This document shows, in pieces, positions 6,978-15,260 of a DNA stretch of 16,901 nt (position 1 is its first letter; each line of letters begins with the position of its first letter). Origin of the DNA: JBLHGU01 sp047615875. Lineage in GTDB: Bacteria > Pseudomonadota > Gammaproteobacteria > Arenicellales > CAJQKF01. Where the stretch lies: positions 1-16,901 of the forward strand of contig JBLHGU010000108.1 of assembly GCA_047615875.1 (NCBI GenBank), given 5' to 3'. Under the pieces are notes generated by a model. The model was not told the DNA's origin. It did no database searches and saw only the letters and a program-made list of their open reading frames with translations. The translations under genes and the position numbers were made by a program.

Positions 6978-9670
6978 AGAAACCAAGCCCATTTCTACTT
7001 AATATCCAGTTTTTAATAGCAACCTGCCTACCTTTGTTGCTATTGACGGTTGGCATGAAGATCCAACGTGGTCTGGAAATAGGCAGCATCACGACTGTGC
7101 TGTCGGCAATTACCTATGTACTTGTCGAGCTAAATCTTTTTATTGGCCTGGTCGTTGTATTCTATTTCCTAAATCTTGCCTGTCGTAGTCTTACTTTACA
7201 ACGTTCACTACTAACGGTTTTTTATCTACTTACATTATTAATCCTGCTGATTGAAGTTGTTGGTCACGAGGTATTTAAACAAACAGGTCTGACTTTAATC
7301 TGGGGTTTGCTGATATTTGGTCTACAGCGTAGTGATGCTCTAATTCAGATGCTTAGTCAGCAACTGGATAACGCTACACTGATTGGCATAATGGTAATGC
7401 TGGCGTACCTGTTTTTGGTGCCAACCAGAATAGCAAGAAGATTTCCCCGGTCACTCAAACGCACAAAAAATCATTTGTGGAAGCTAATGGCCGTTAGCTT
7501 GATCCTGACCTTTTCATTGTTGCTAACTTTCTCCGCTGTATTTGGTTTTTCAAGAGAAGAATTTCGCGGTGTTACAAGCCATCTGATCCTTAGCTATTTA
7601 GATCATTTAAAGGCCAGCCAATCAACGCCATTGCCACAAGAAAGTACTCTTTCAAAGCAAGTATTGTTAGGAAGAAGTAGCGGCTCTAGTAACTACCCGA
7701 ACATTGCTGTCATTATTTTGGAATCTACCCGTCAGCAGTCAGTCGCTCCTTATAATGATCTGGGTGTAACGCCATATTTCGCCGAGCTGGCAGAAAATAG
7801 CCTGTTAGCACGTAATGCCTATTCTACTAGCCCGCATACCTCACGTGCAATCTATTCGATATTATGTGGTCAATTTCCCCGTGCTGGAGATTCCATCGTA
7901 GAAACCTTGCCAGGGGGTGTTCAGCAGCCATGTTTGCCAGATTTATTGAAACAACAAGGTTATGCAACGGCTTTTTTTCAGTCGGCTACGGAGGACTTTG
8001 AACATCGTCGGCAATTGATCAGTAATATGGGTTTTTCTGATTTCTTCCCTCTGGAAGTTTTTGACACGAAGGGGTACGAGAGGGCAAATTACTTTGGTTA
8101 TGAAGATAACATTATGCTGCCGACGAGTTCTCAGTGGTTAAAGAATCGGCAACAGCCATTTTTGGCATCCTATTTAACGGTAACGCCCCATTTTTTCTAC
8201 AATGCCATTTCACGGTATGGGTGGAAAAACTATGTAAAGGGGAAACGTTACAATGCTTACCTGAACGTGCTTTTTTATCAGGACAACTTCTTAAAAAATT
8301 TAGTACAACAATATAAAGACCTGGGGCTTTATGACAACACACTGTTTGTTATTCTAGGTGATCATGGGGAAGCGTTTCGTGAGCATAAACTTTGGGGCCA
8401 CGGCAATATATTGTTTGAGGAAGGCGTAAAAGTACCGCTGATTCTGCATCATTCTGATCAACTTAAAGGTGTAGTTGAAAATAGAGTTAGTTTGATGGAT
8501 GTATTGCCTTCCGTCGTTAAGTATCTTGGCTTTGAACCAGACCACAATATTTATCCTGGTAAAGTATTAACTCAGCCTATTCATCAGCGCGATATTTTTC
8601 TTGAGTGCATTAGCGCAAGATTGTGTTCTGCACTGATAGATGCAGATACTAATCTGAAACTAATTCATCATTATGGTAATAAACCCGATCTACTATTTGA
8701 CTTGAATGTAGATCCACTGGAAGTTAATAATCTATTTGAACAGGCAAAATATATCAAAATAAAGCTTGAATTATTACAGCGTTTACACCTGAAAATAGAG
8801 ACGATTGCAGCACCGATTCAAGTTCGTAAATATGATAGCTGGGCCTATATTTCCGCCAAACAGGAATGGCTTAGCATGTTGCCCACGCAGTCACCTGGTG
8901 TCGAGTCAATCTCAATACAGCCTATTTTGGGAGATGAGTCACAAATCGTGTTGCGCGCTGCTCTCAGCAAGAATGAATTGTTCGCGGGTGATAGCGCCCA
9001 TTTTAGCTTTATTCTTCCTAAACCGAGTCAAAGTGTCTGTCTGGTTAGTCAGTACTTAGGGATTGATCGACATAAAGAGCGGTCGCTGGGCATCAAAGTG
9101 ACTAAAGGGGGTAATTCCAGGTATCTGAAAATTACTGAGAACCTTCAAGTATCGAATAACAACAAGAAAGTAACCCTAAAACTACAGATAAAATCGAGTT
9201 GTGAGGCCAATGCCAATTTGTTGAGTGAACAGAGAATAACTATTCAACTTGCTCAGGAGTTGTCTAACGATGCTGTTTATAACAAAAAGTCCTATGAGTT
9301 ATATTTACGACAAGAGTTACCACCGGATGAGGCAACGCTTGATAGCAAGATTTATCTGACTGAATTGTTTGACCTGAAATTGCCGGCTCATGAATTTACC
9401 CGTGGCAACGCCCAGCGTTTGATTGGTAGTCACTTTGTGAACAAACTTCGCGGAAAATTGAGTGATTTAACAAAAAGCTATGGCGATTATGATTACAGCA
9501 AATTAGTCGGCGTGTGGAAGAGTAAGGGGAGTAGCAACACCACAGTTCATCGTTATCAAGTATTTTTTAAGAAAAACAGTTCGATGGATTTTAGATTGCA
9601 TATTAAAGACGGTAAGCTGATTGCTTTGTATTATTATCGTCCATGGAAAGAAAAATTTTATTTTAGATAA
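6974..9670 (+). CDS. Membrane-anchored LtaS/sulfatase-fold phosphotransferase-like protein
   Basis: An 898-residue protein of the alkaline-phosphatase superfamily, in the lipoteichoic-acid-synthase/sulfatase branch. About five transmembrane helices fill the N-terminus (roughly residues 7-27, 45-70, 78-97, 134-150 and 168-192). The catalytic domain then starts at NIAVIILEST (243-252; E250 a metal ligand). The nucleophile region reads TSPHTSRAIYSILCG (285-299): the sulfatase-type Cys is absent and T289 aligns with the LtaS catalytic Thr. The other metal-site motif is LGDHGE (461-466; D463, H464), followed by WGHGN (474-478). It should sit in the inner membrane with its active domain in the periplasm and transfer or hydrolyse a phospho- or sulfo-group on an envelope molecule. 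Residues from about 620 to 898 form an extra, apparently beta-rich region beyond the usual catalytic domain. There is no clear Shine-Dalgarno sequence, and no in-frame ATG lies upstream. The substrate is unknown. Confidence 0.8.
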   Translation: MKKPSPFLLNIQFLIATCLPLLLLTVGMKIQRGLEIGSITTVLSAITYVLVELNLFIGLVVVFYFLNLACRSLTLQRSLLTVFYLLTLLILLIEVVGHEVFKQTGLTLIWGLLIFGLQRSDALIQMLSQQLDNATLIGIMVMLAYLFLVPTRIARRFPRSLKRTKNHLWKLMAVSLILTFSLLLTFSAVFGFSREEFRGVTSHLILSYLDHLKASQSTPLPQESTLSKQVLLGRSSGSSNYPNIAVIILESTRQQSVAPYNDLGVTPYFAELAENSLLARNAYSTSPHTSRAIYSILCGQFPRAGDSIVETLPGGVQQPCLPDLLKQQGYATAFFQSATEDFEHRRQLISNMGFSDFFPLEVFDTKGYERANYFGYEDNIMLPTSSQWLKNRQQPFLASYLTVTPHFFYNAISRYGWKNYVKGKRYNAYLNVLFYQDNFLKNLVQQYKDLGLYDNTLFVILGDHGEAFREHKLWGHGNILFEEGVKVPLILHHSDQLKGVVENRVSLMDVLPSVVKYLGFEPDHNIYPGKVLTQPIHQRDIFLECISARLCSALIDADTNLKLIHHYGNKPDLLFDLNVDPLEVNNLFEQAKYIKIKLELLQRLHLKIETIAAPIQVRKYDSWAYISAKQEWLSMLPTQSPGVESISIQPILGDESQIVLRAALSKNELFAGDSAHFSFILPKPSQSVCLVSQYLGIDRHKERSLGIKVTKGGNSRYLKITENLQVSNNNKKVTLKLQIKSSCEANANLLSEQRITIQLAQELSNDAVYNKKSYELYLRQELPPDEATLDSKIYLTELFDLKLPAHEFTRGNAQRLIGSHFVNKLRGKLSDLTKSYGDYDYSKLVGVWKSKGSSNTTVHRYQVFFKKNSSMDFRLHIKDGKLIALYYYRPWKEKFYFR

Positions 9671-9889
9671 ATCGGATTCCAGCAATAATTGCATTCATTT
9701 TCAGGCATTGCTGCTACGAACGAACGCCGGCAAAAATTTGCAATTGGTTGGTTTACAGAAGAAATCACTGAAATCGTCCTATCTCACACAATGGTAAAAG
9801 TTTATTATTTTCGTTGTCGGTGATAGTATTCCGTTGACTAGATTAACGACATCTCGTACTTCTGCCTATGCAACACCTAATTTTAATCC

Positions 9890-10123
9890 ATGAATAAGGT
9901 AGTGATTAGTTTTGCTTTGGTGTGGGGCATTTTAGTTGCTGGCTTTGTCGTGAATATCGCTACTATGGAAACCAGTATATCGCCAGGAGCGCTAGCCAAT
10001 GTAGCCAATAGTCCAATGGCTTTTCTACTTTTGTTGCTTATTCTTCTAGCTTTTTTGCTTTGGCTAGTTCCCGTTCTATTCATCTGGTTATTTTTCCGCC
10101 GAACAAAGAAATCATCTGTTTAA
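9890..10123 (+). CDS. Small two-helix membrane protein, function unknown
   Basis: A 77-residue frame with two hydrophobic helices, about residues 4-24 and 43-69, and a basic tail RRTKKSSV that would face the cytoplasm by the positive-inside rule. The middle (METSISPGALANVANS) is the predicted periplasmic loop. I recognise no family. Only 18 bases separate it from the next gene, so the two are probably co-transcribed and may interact at the membrane. No good ribosome binding site precedes ATG 9890, which lowers confidence; the 219 bases before it hold no other gene. Confidence 0.55.
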   Translation: MNKVVISFALVWGILVAGFVVNIATMETSISPGALANVANSPMAFLLLLLILLAFLLWLVPVLFIWLFFRRTKKSSV

Positions 10124-10141
10124 ACTTAGCAAGCTGATTCG

Positions 10142-10702
10142 ATGCAAAATGCCAGGCTGGGAATGAAGCAAATAACTCGTACTATTGTTATAGCCAGCCT
10201 GATGGTTCTTGGAGTGTTTCTTTGGCTTGAGCAAAATAATCAGACCATAGAACTTCAGGTTCTTTCCATAGCAGAAGGTGACCAAGTTTCAGCAGGGTTT
10301 GACCTGTCAGGTAACTACATCGTTCATATTCATAGCCCGAAAGGTATCGGTGGAGTTGAGCTTTCGGTTACAGATGGAATTTGGCCCAAGGCAGTAATTT
10401 TACGTTTTTATCTCCGTGGCCTGGAGAATCTTCGAATTGTCTCAGAGGGTATTGCGCTAGAAGCTTCGATAAAGAGTTATGGGGAAAACCTGGTTCGTCA
10501 AACAGCCATCATAGCGGGTAAAGTTCAGGAGCCTGCATCAGACCATCCCTGGATAATGTCTGTAGAAATCGTTGATCGCCAGTCCGCTGATGTGGGCAAA
10601 TTACCTGTAGTTGATGGTTATATTAATGTGGGGCTGCCGCAAACACTATTTGAAAGTCGGGGCCGGCAGTTCGAAATACACTGGGTCAATTTTTATCGTT
10701 AG
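10142..10702 (+). CDS. Membrane-anchored periplasmic protein, function unknown
   Basis: A 186-residue protein with a single N-terminal hydrophobic segment (about residues 11-28, ITRTIVIASLMVLGVFLWL) and a soluble remainder rich in alternating hydrophobic residues, probably beta-rich. The soluble part contains HSPKGIGGVELSV (64-76), then WPKAVILRFYLRGLE (81-95) and ends FEIHWVNFYR. I do not recognise a named family and see no catalytic motif. The segment lacks a clear cleavage site, so it may stay as an anchor. A second possible start, ATG 10163, has AGG and GGGA just upstream and would remove seven residues. It follows the small membrane protein by 18 bases and faces the convergent decarboxylase gene across a palindrome. 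Confidence 0.65.
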   Translation: MQNARLGMKQITRTIVIASLMVLGVFLWLEQNNQTIELQVLSIAEGDQVSAGFDLSGNYIVHIHSPKGIGGVELSVTDGIWPKAVILRFYLRGLENLRIVSEGIALEASIKSYGENLVRQTAIIAGKVQEPASDHPWIMSVEIVDRQSADVGKLPVVDGYINVGLPQTLFESRGRQFEIHWVNFYR

Positions 10703-10722
10703 AATTTCCAGAAAAGTCCTAG

Positions 10723-10749
10723 CGTAGGATGACTTACACCCATCCTACG
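10723..10749. terminator. Palindrome between convergent genes, probable bidirectional terminator
   Basis: CGTAGGATG (10723-10731) and CATCCTACG (10741-10749) are perfect 9-base inverted arms around a 9-base loop. The site is 21 bases after the stop at 10702 and 50 bases from the end of the convergent gene at 10799. No long T tract follows on either strand, so it may act as a stabilising or Rho-assisted 3' end. The sequence resembles a dispersed CGTAGGATGGGT-type palindrome common in gammaproteobacteria, and so may be a repeat family member. Confidence 0.55.
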
Positions 10750-10798
10750 ACCAACAAAGTGACTTAATGCCTGATGTCATGAATTGCGACTTGCCACC

Positions 10799-12052
10799 TT
10801 AGTTTGCGTAGATTGATTCAGCATCACTTGCCACTATTTTTCCTTGTTGAACGGCCATGGTAACTTCTTGCAAATCTTCGGCGAACGCATGTACCGCAGA
10901 CTCATGCACAAGATTAATCATTAACTGAATCGATGCCGGTTCATTGGATCTGCCAAGAGTCCAACCTCGGTCGATCATGCCATCCGATACGGCATATATA
11001 TCAAGTTCATTAGAAGCAAAGGCAAAGTTGTATGCATGTGGTTTTGCCAGTACATATAAACTTTTTATATCATTAATAACTTCGATAAAGCGATCGCGGA
11101 TTGAGACGTGTTTCTGAACGATATCCATATAGCCTTGCCAACCTAAGTGATTCATAACGGCCCAGGCGGAAGCCAATGCACCACCGGAACGTGACCCTGA
11201 GATATTGTCCGTAGCATATAAGCCGGAAGGCCAGTTGTCGAAAGTTGAACGTTGATAGCGCTCCAGGTTAGCATCTCGCAAGAGCAAAGCCGAAATTCCC
11301 TTAGCCGCGTAGCCGTACTTGTGTATATCTGCCGACATGGATGTAACGCCGGGCACAGCGAAATCGAACATGGGGATGGTATGGTCTATGTGCCGGGCGA
11401 ACGGCAGTATGAACCCACCTAGACAACCGTCTACATGCATCCATAGGCCGTGAGAATTCGCAAGCTCTGCGATTTCTTCGACTGGATCTGTTTCACCATA
11501 GGGGTACGGCGGCGCTGACGCAATAATCATAATGGTGTCAGAGTTAATCGCCTGGCCCATGGCCTCGACATCGGCTTTATAATGCGGACTGCCGCTTGCG
11601 CGAATGACATCTAGCCCCAGCATGTGGGCGGCCTTGTCAAATGAAGGGTGTGCGGTTCTTGGCACAACCAGGTTTGGTTTCCTTATATGAGGTAAATGTG
11701 TTCGAGCCCAGTCTCGGGCCGTCTTTACAGCCATAAAATTACTTTCAGTACCGCCAGTAGAGAGACTTCCGCCCGCGCCGCCTGGTGCGTTCAGAATCTC
11801 AAGTACCATTGCAGTGACCTCTGTTTCATAACGATGTAGACTTGGAAACGCCGAGTGGGCATACAATGCATTATCTGTTATGTACATTTGATAGGCCTGG
11901 TTTGCGATATTGACGATATCGTCACCTGCAAAGTAAGCCGGCTTGAAACTATGATCTGCTACCCAGGGTAAATCCGCTTCACGTGCCTCGAGCATCTCCC
12001 TGCGTATTTCTTCCCAGCTGCGCCCGTTATGTGGGATTTTCGAATCTTGCAT
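10799..12052 (-). CDS. Group II PLP decarboxylase / sphingosine-1-phosphate-lyase-like enzyme
   Basis: A 417-residue fold-type I PLP enzyme. The cofactor lysine is K245 in SMSADIHKYGYAAKG (238-252), a close match to the SxSADxHKYG(F/Y)APKG motif of sphingosine-phosphate lyases. Also visible are the phosphate loop STGGTESN (98-105), H135 in the AHPSF block that stacks on the ring, D208 (HVDG) for the pyridine nitrogen, and GSRSGGALASAWA (286-298). Relatives either cleave phosphorylated amino alcohols or decarboxylate amino acids such as aspartate, glutamate or tyrosine. Unlike eukaryotic lyases it has no membrane helix and is cytoplasmic. The start is ATG 12052, with GGAG six bases upstream on the minus strand. 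It is divergent from the exported-protein/amidoligase/amine-oxidase set, so it may supply an amine or aldehyde used there. Lyase versus decarboxylase is unresolved. Confidence 0.85.
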   Translation of the reverse strand: MQDSKIPHNGRSWEEIRREMLEAREADLPWVADHSFKPAYFAGDDIVNIANQAYQMYITDNALYAHSAFPSLHRYETEVTAMVLEILNAPGGAGGSLSTGGTESNFMAVKTARDWARTHLPHIRKPNLVVPRTAHPSFDKAAHMLGLDVIRASGSPHYKADVEAMGQAINSDTIMIIASAPPYPYGETDPVEEIAELANSHGLWMHVDGCLGGFILPFARHIDHTIPMFDFAVPGVTSMSADIHKYGYAAKGISALLLRDANLERYQRSTFDNWPSGLYATDNISGSRSGGALASAWAVMNHLGWQGYMDIVQKHVSIRDRFIEVINDIKSLYVLAKPHAYNFAFASNELDIYAVSDGMIDRGWTLGRSNEPASIQLMINLVHESAVHAFAEDLQEVTMAVQQGKIVASDAESIYAN

Positions 12053-12209
12053 GCTGAACTCCGCTAAAATTCATGCAGTATAAAACATGAGATGGGGTCG
12101 GAGGCGAAATTATCAGTTCTGTCAAAAACTCTCTCTATATGCAACCTGGTTTTTACATAGAAATAAAATAAGACTGTGGTCGCACATGCGGATCGAAATG
12201 AATTTGCTG

Positions 12210-12239
12210 TTGTCTAGGGCAGATATTTTGAAATACAAT
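12210..12239 (+). promoter_or_regulatory. Candidate sigma70 promoter for the amidoligase block
   Basis: TTGTCT (12210-12215) and TACAAT (12234-12239) are separated by 18 bases, in the 260-base divergent region between the decarboxylase and the exported-protein gene. The -10 has five of six consensus bases. Transcription would start near 12246 and leave a leader of about 65 bases. On the opposite strand a perfect TTGACA exists near 12118-12123 but has no matching -10 at proper spacing. Confidence 0.35.
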
Positions 12240-12312
12240 TCTGGGTATGATCGAACTGACAGATTGATAGTCCGAAAAACAGGCTTACTTAAGCAAGATG
12301 TGGAGTAACAAA

Positions 12313-12822
12313 GTGAATAGAGTTTCTTACCGCGCCCCTGGGGTTTTTGCGAAAACAGCATTGGCTGTAGCTATATCGACGATATTGTGGACTTCAGCCG
12401 TGCCTGCTGGAGGATGGAATGAAGAAAATCCAGAGCCATTGCTTGATACGTATTTTCAAACAGGCTACAACTATTGCGATGCTATGGCCCTTTCAATGTG
12501 GTGGTATGGCAGTGAAAATGGTGAGGAAGTTTATGATTCAAAGCTGCGAGGTGGTTGGAAAATAGCAGGTGGTGATGATCTTTTAACTAATTACATTGAG
12601 CCGAAAATCGATGCTTTGATGAGTAACGATCAGATACCACAAAACATCGGGTTTCCTGATTGCTATTATGATGAATCTGGCTATGGCTACGAAGATGCGC
12701 AAATACTTGCCTGTTTTTGGGATGCATCAGTGGTGGATGCCAAACTCGGCATCGGTATAATGACTGGCTTGCGAGAAGACATCGCTTCTAAACTAGAGAT
12801 AGCAACTCAGTCGGGTTGCTAA
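12313..12822 (+). CDS. Exported protein with duplicated YxYxDA motif, function unknown
   Basis: I choose GTG 12313 because GGAG (12302-12305) sits seven bases before it; an ATG at 12298 in the same frame overlaps that ribosome binding site. The product has 169 residues. Residues 1-32 are a clear signal peptide (basic start, hydrophobic TALAVAISTILWTSAV, then AVPA|GG cleavage), so the mature protein of about 137 residues is periplasmic or secreted. It contains two related units: GYNYCDAMALSMWW (51-64) leading to VYDSKLRGGWKIAG, and GYGYEDAQILACFW (123-136) leading to VVDAKLGIGIMTG. The four Cys of the mature part (55, 117, 134 and the last residue, 169) could form two disulfides. The mature chain is acidic and rich in Tyr/Trp. 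It precedes the amidoligase by 41 bases. No enzyme motif or named family is recognised. Confidence 0.72.
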   Translation: MNRVSYRAPGVFAKTALAVAISTILWTSAVPAGGWNEENPEPLLDTYFQTGYNYCDAMALSMWWYGSENGEEVYDSKLRGGWKIAGGDDLLTNYIEPKIDALMSNDQIPQNIGFPDCYYDESGYGYEDAQILACFWDASVVDAKLGIGIMTGLREDIASKLEIATQSGC

Positions 12823-12863
12823 TTGTTTTAATCGCTTTGTCGGGTAGCTGCTAGAACTTTTGC

Positions 12864-13961
12864 ATGACATCGTTGCGTTGGAAGATTGGCGTTGAAATTG
12901 AGTTACTAGCGCCACCGGGTAAGAGTAGACGAGATTTGGCGGATGTGTTGGCAAAGCGCCACGGCGGAAAAGTCAGACGCTTCTTTCACCCACAGGCCGA
13001 GCTTGGTAAAATACCTGGAAAGCCTGTTTTCGAAAACCTCACTCTGGGGTTTGAAGTAGTCGACACTGCGGGGCAGCTAGTAGCTCTTTGCGTCGATGAC
13101 TTAACACTTCAGGATAATCTGAGAAAACACTTTCCATCGCTGCCGGGTTGGTACCGTATTGTTAGTGATGACGCACGTCTATTAAAACTGGTCCTACAAC
13201 AAAGCGATCCCACTGCACCAATGGAACAGGTGTTGGAGCCGATCGCCAAACTCTTTGGCACCCAGGCCATGCGTAATTCTGAAGGAATGATCCGTGTTGC
13301 TGATAATCACGGCGCACCTATTGCTATTGCATCATCTCTGCCCGGGGAACGAGAACGTCCTTGCGAAATTATAACGCCACCGATGGATGCTAACCACCTT
13401 GATCGACTCGACTCCTTGCTGGCGCCGGCAGTAGGATTGGGTTTTAAAGCCCCTCTGGAAGGCGCTACTCATATACACTTTGACGCAGGCCCTTTGTGTA
13501 AACCTTTCGTGTTAGCTAATCTGGTAAGAACACTATCTGTACACGGTGCTGCGTTGAAGAAGTTGGTCGGTACAAATTCCCATTGTCGCCGTTTAGGTAG
13601 CTGGCCAGTAGAGCTGGAACAGGCCGTGCAATCAGTGGAATTTTTAAATGCACCTTCCTGGGAACAGGCTAGAGCCCAATTACTGCCTTTGAAGCTGAGT
13701 AAATATTGCGACTTCAACATCAGAAATTTCATATATTGCGTACCTGATAAACAGACCTTTGAAGTTCGCATACTTCCGGTCTGGCTTAAAGCGCAAACGA
13801 TTGTAGAAGCCGCCGGATTGTTTGAATCTATTTTACGCTTTGCTATCGATGCGGGAAATGAACTAAAGCCGATACCTTTTAGTCTCGCGGAATTACTAAA
13901 CAAGCTGACATTGGAAGCATCACTTCGCGATTGTTGGCAAAGTCGATTAAATGATTTGTAG
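12864..13961 (+). CDS. Amidoligase (glutamine-synthetase/GCS-like fold)
   Basis: A 365-residue protein with the ordered motifs of the amidoligase family, ATP-dependent COOH-NH2 ligases related to glutamine synthetase and glutamate-cysteine ligase. The first strand is KIGVEIELLAPPG (7-19; E11, E13 metal ligands), then CEIITPPM (167-174; E168), ATHIHFDAG (201-209; H203, H205), YCDFNIRNF (281-289) and TFEVRILPV (298-306; E300, R302). All metal- and nucleotide-site positions I expect are filled, so it should be active. Such enzymes join a carboxylate to an amine in small molecules, or tag peptides. Bacterial relatives often neighbour an amidotransferase or cyclotransferase that reverses the bond; neither is seen here. 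Instead it is followed, after 45 bases, by a flavin amine oxidase. No strong ribosome binding site precedes ATG 12864, but the family starts just before the GVEIE strand. Confidence 0.8.
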   Translation: MTSLRWKIGVEIELLAPPGKSRRDLADVLAKRHGGKVRRFFHPQAELGKIPGKPVFENLTLGFEVVDTAGQLVALCVDDLTLQDNLRKHFPSLPGWYRIVSDDARLLKLVLQQSDPTAPMEQVLEPIAKLFGTQAMRNSEGMIRVADNHGAPIAIASSLPGERERPCEIITPPMDANHLDRLDSLLAPAVGLGFKAPLEGATHIHFDAGPLCKPFVLANLVRTLSVHGAALKKLVGTNSHCRRLGSWPVELEQAVQSVEFLNAPSWEQARAQLLPLKLSKYCDFNIRNFIYCVPDKQTFEVRILPVWLKAQTIVEAAGLFESILRFAIDAGNELKPIPFSLAELLNKLTLEASLRDCWQSRLNDL

Positions 13962-14006
13962 TATTGTGTTGTACCCTCCTGATTTAGTCGTATTACAAAT
14001 TAAGAT

Positions 14007-15260
14007 ATGTTCTCAGAAACTGATGTCATTATAATAGGTGCGGGATGCTCTGGTCTTGCCGCCGCCAAAGAACTTTCAAAACTAGGGTTAAGCTATACCG
14101 TTATCGAAGGCTCTCACAGAATCGGTGGACGAGCCTATAGCGAAGAAATAGCACCCGGTGTCTGGTTTGATCTGGGCTGTAGTTACTTACATCAGGCACA
14201 AAATAATCCTTTGGTAGCTATTGCTGATCAATTGGGCATCACAATCGGTAAAGATAAGAGTGATCTATTAGATTATAGTAAACAACGTTACCATCGCAAT
14301 GGAATGCCGTTAAGCAGAGTTGATTGTGCCTCTAATCTAAGTTATATCGAAGACTGTAATAGAGCTATCAATGAGGCAGCCGATCGAAACGAAGACGTTG
14401 TAGTAGTTGATTTAATTGATCTTGATAGTGAATTTTCTGTACCATTTATGCATATGATGGCCGAGGGCTGCACGCTCGATATCGATCAACTTTCTTCGAT
14501 GGATATGGCTGTGTTTGGCGAAGGTTCCAATATCCCCGTGCTTAATGGTTACGGAAATCTAATTGCCATCTGGGGCGCCGATGTGCCAGTCTCCCTAGAT
14601 ACGCGCGCCGACCGTATTAACTGGTCTGGTAAAACGGTATCGGTAGAGACCCCTAAAGGAGCGCTACATGGGCGCAAGGTCCTGGTTACCGTATCAACCG
14701 GAATCCTGGCGTCTGGTGAAATTGAGTTTGCAGCGGGTCTGCCGGACTGGAAAATGCAGGCTGTAATGAGTCTACCAACTGGCACTGAAAATAAAATATG
14801 CCTGCATTTCGACCGCGATGTTTTTGGTTCTGACGGTCGCGGTTACCATAATACCTGGAATAGTAAAGGTGATACCGGTGGCTTTGAGGCGAGTATCATG
14901 GGGCAAAATACCACCATTTCTTTCGTCGGTGGTCGTTTTGCGATATGGCTCGAAAAAAAAGGAGCAAAGGCCGCCGAGCAATATGCTATCGATAGAGTTT
15001 CTGAAGTATTTGGTAATGACATTCGCAAGCACGTATCACGTTCCATTGTTACCGCCTGGACAACCGAACCCTGGACCCGGGGATCATTCTCCTGGGCATT
15101 ACCCGGTCAAGCACATCAGCGAAGCGAGTTGGCTCGTCCTCTCGATGAAAAACTATTTTTCGCCGGTGAAGCAACCACCATTACCGATCATTCCTGTTGT
15201 CATGGTGCTTTTAGCTCTGGTATTCGGGCAACGCATGAAATTGCCGAAACTCTCAACTAG
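14007..15260 (+). CDS. Flavin monoamine oxidase family protein
   Basis: A 417-residue flavin amine oxidase that would oxidise a primary or secondary amine to imine/aldehyde and hydrogen peroxide. The dinucleotide-binding motif is VIIIGAGCSGLAAAKEL (7-23) with E34 for ribose, followed by the second FAD signature RIGGRAYSE (38-46). The conserved lysine near the flavin is K263 (GTENKICLHF). The C-terminal block has WTTEPWTRGSFSWALPG (351-367) and FFAGEATTITDHSCCHGAFSSGIRAT (384-409), the final FAD-binding segment. There is no signal peptide or membrane tail, so it is cytoplasmic and FAD is probably not covalently bound. It is slightly shorter than plant or animal polyamine oxidases. It follows the amidoligase closely and likely shares its transcript. 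The substrate could be a polyamine, an aromatic amine or an amide-linked amine. Confidence 0.86.
   Translation: MFSETDVIIIGAGCSGLAAAKELSKLGLSYTVIEGSHRIGGRAYSEEIAPGVWFDLGCSYLHQAQNNPLVAIADQLGITIGKDKSDLLDYSKQRYHRNGMPLSRVDCASNLSYIEDCNRAINEAADRNEDVVVVDLIDLDSEFSVPFMHMMAEGCTLDIDQLSSMDMAVFGEGSNIPVLNGYGNLIAIWGADVPVSLDTRADRINWSGKTVSVETPKGALHGRKVLVTVSTGILASGEIEFAAGLPDWKMQAVMSLPTGTENKICLHFDRDVFGSDGRGYHNTWNSKGDTGGFEASIMGQNTTISFVGGRFAIWLEKKGAKAAEQYAIDRVSEVFGNDIRKHVSRSIVTAWTTEPWTRGSFSWALPGQAHQRSELARPLDEKLFFAGEATTITDHSCCHGAFSSGIRATHEIAETLN

Noticed and set aside
7720..7900. Classical sulfatase active site with formylglycine Cys
   Set aside because: The expected C-x-P-S-R is not present; the aligned block reads PHTSRA, so formylglycine chemistry is unlikely.
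12298..12312. ATG 12298 as the start of the exported protein
   Set aside because: It overlaps the GGAG ribosome binding site that is correctly spaced for GTG 12313, and there is no purine-rich site at proper distance before it.
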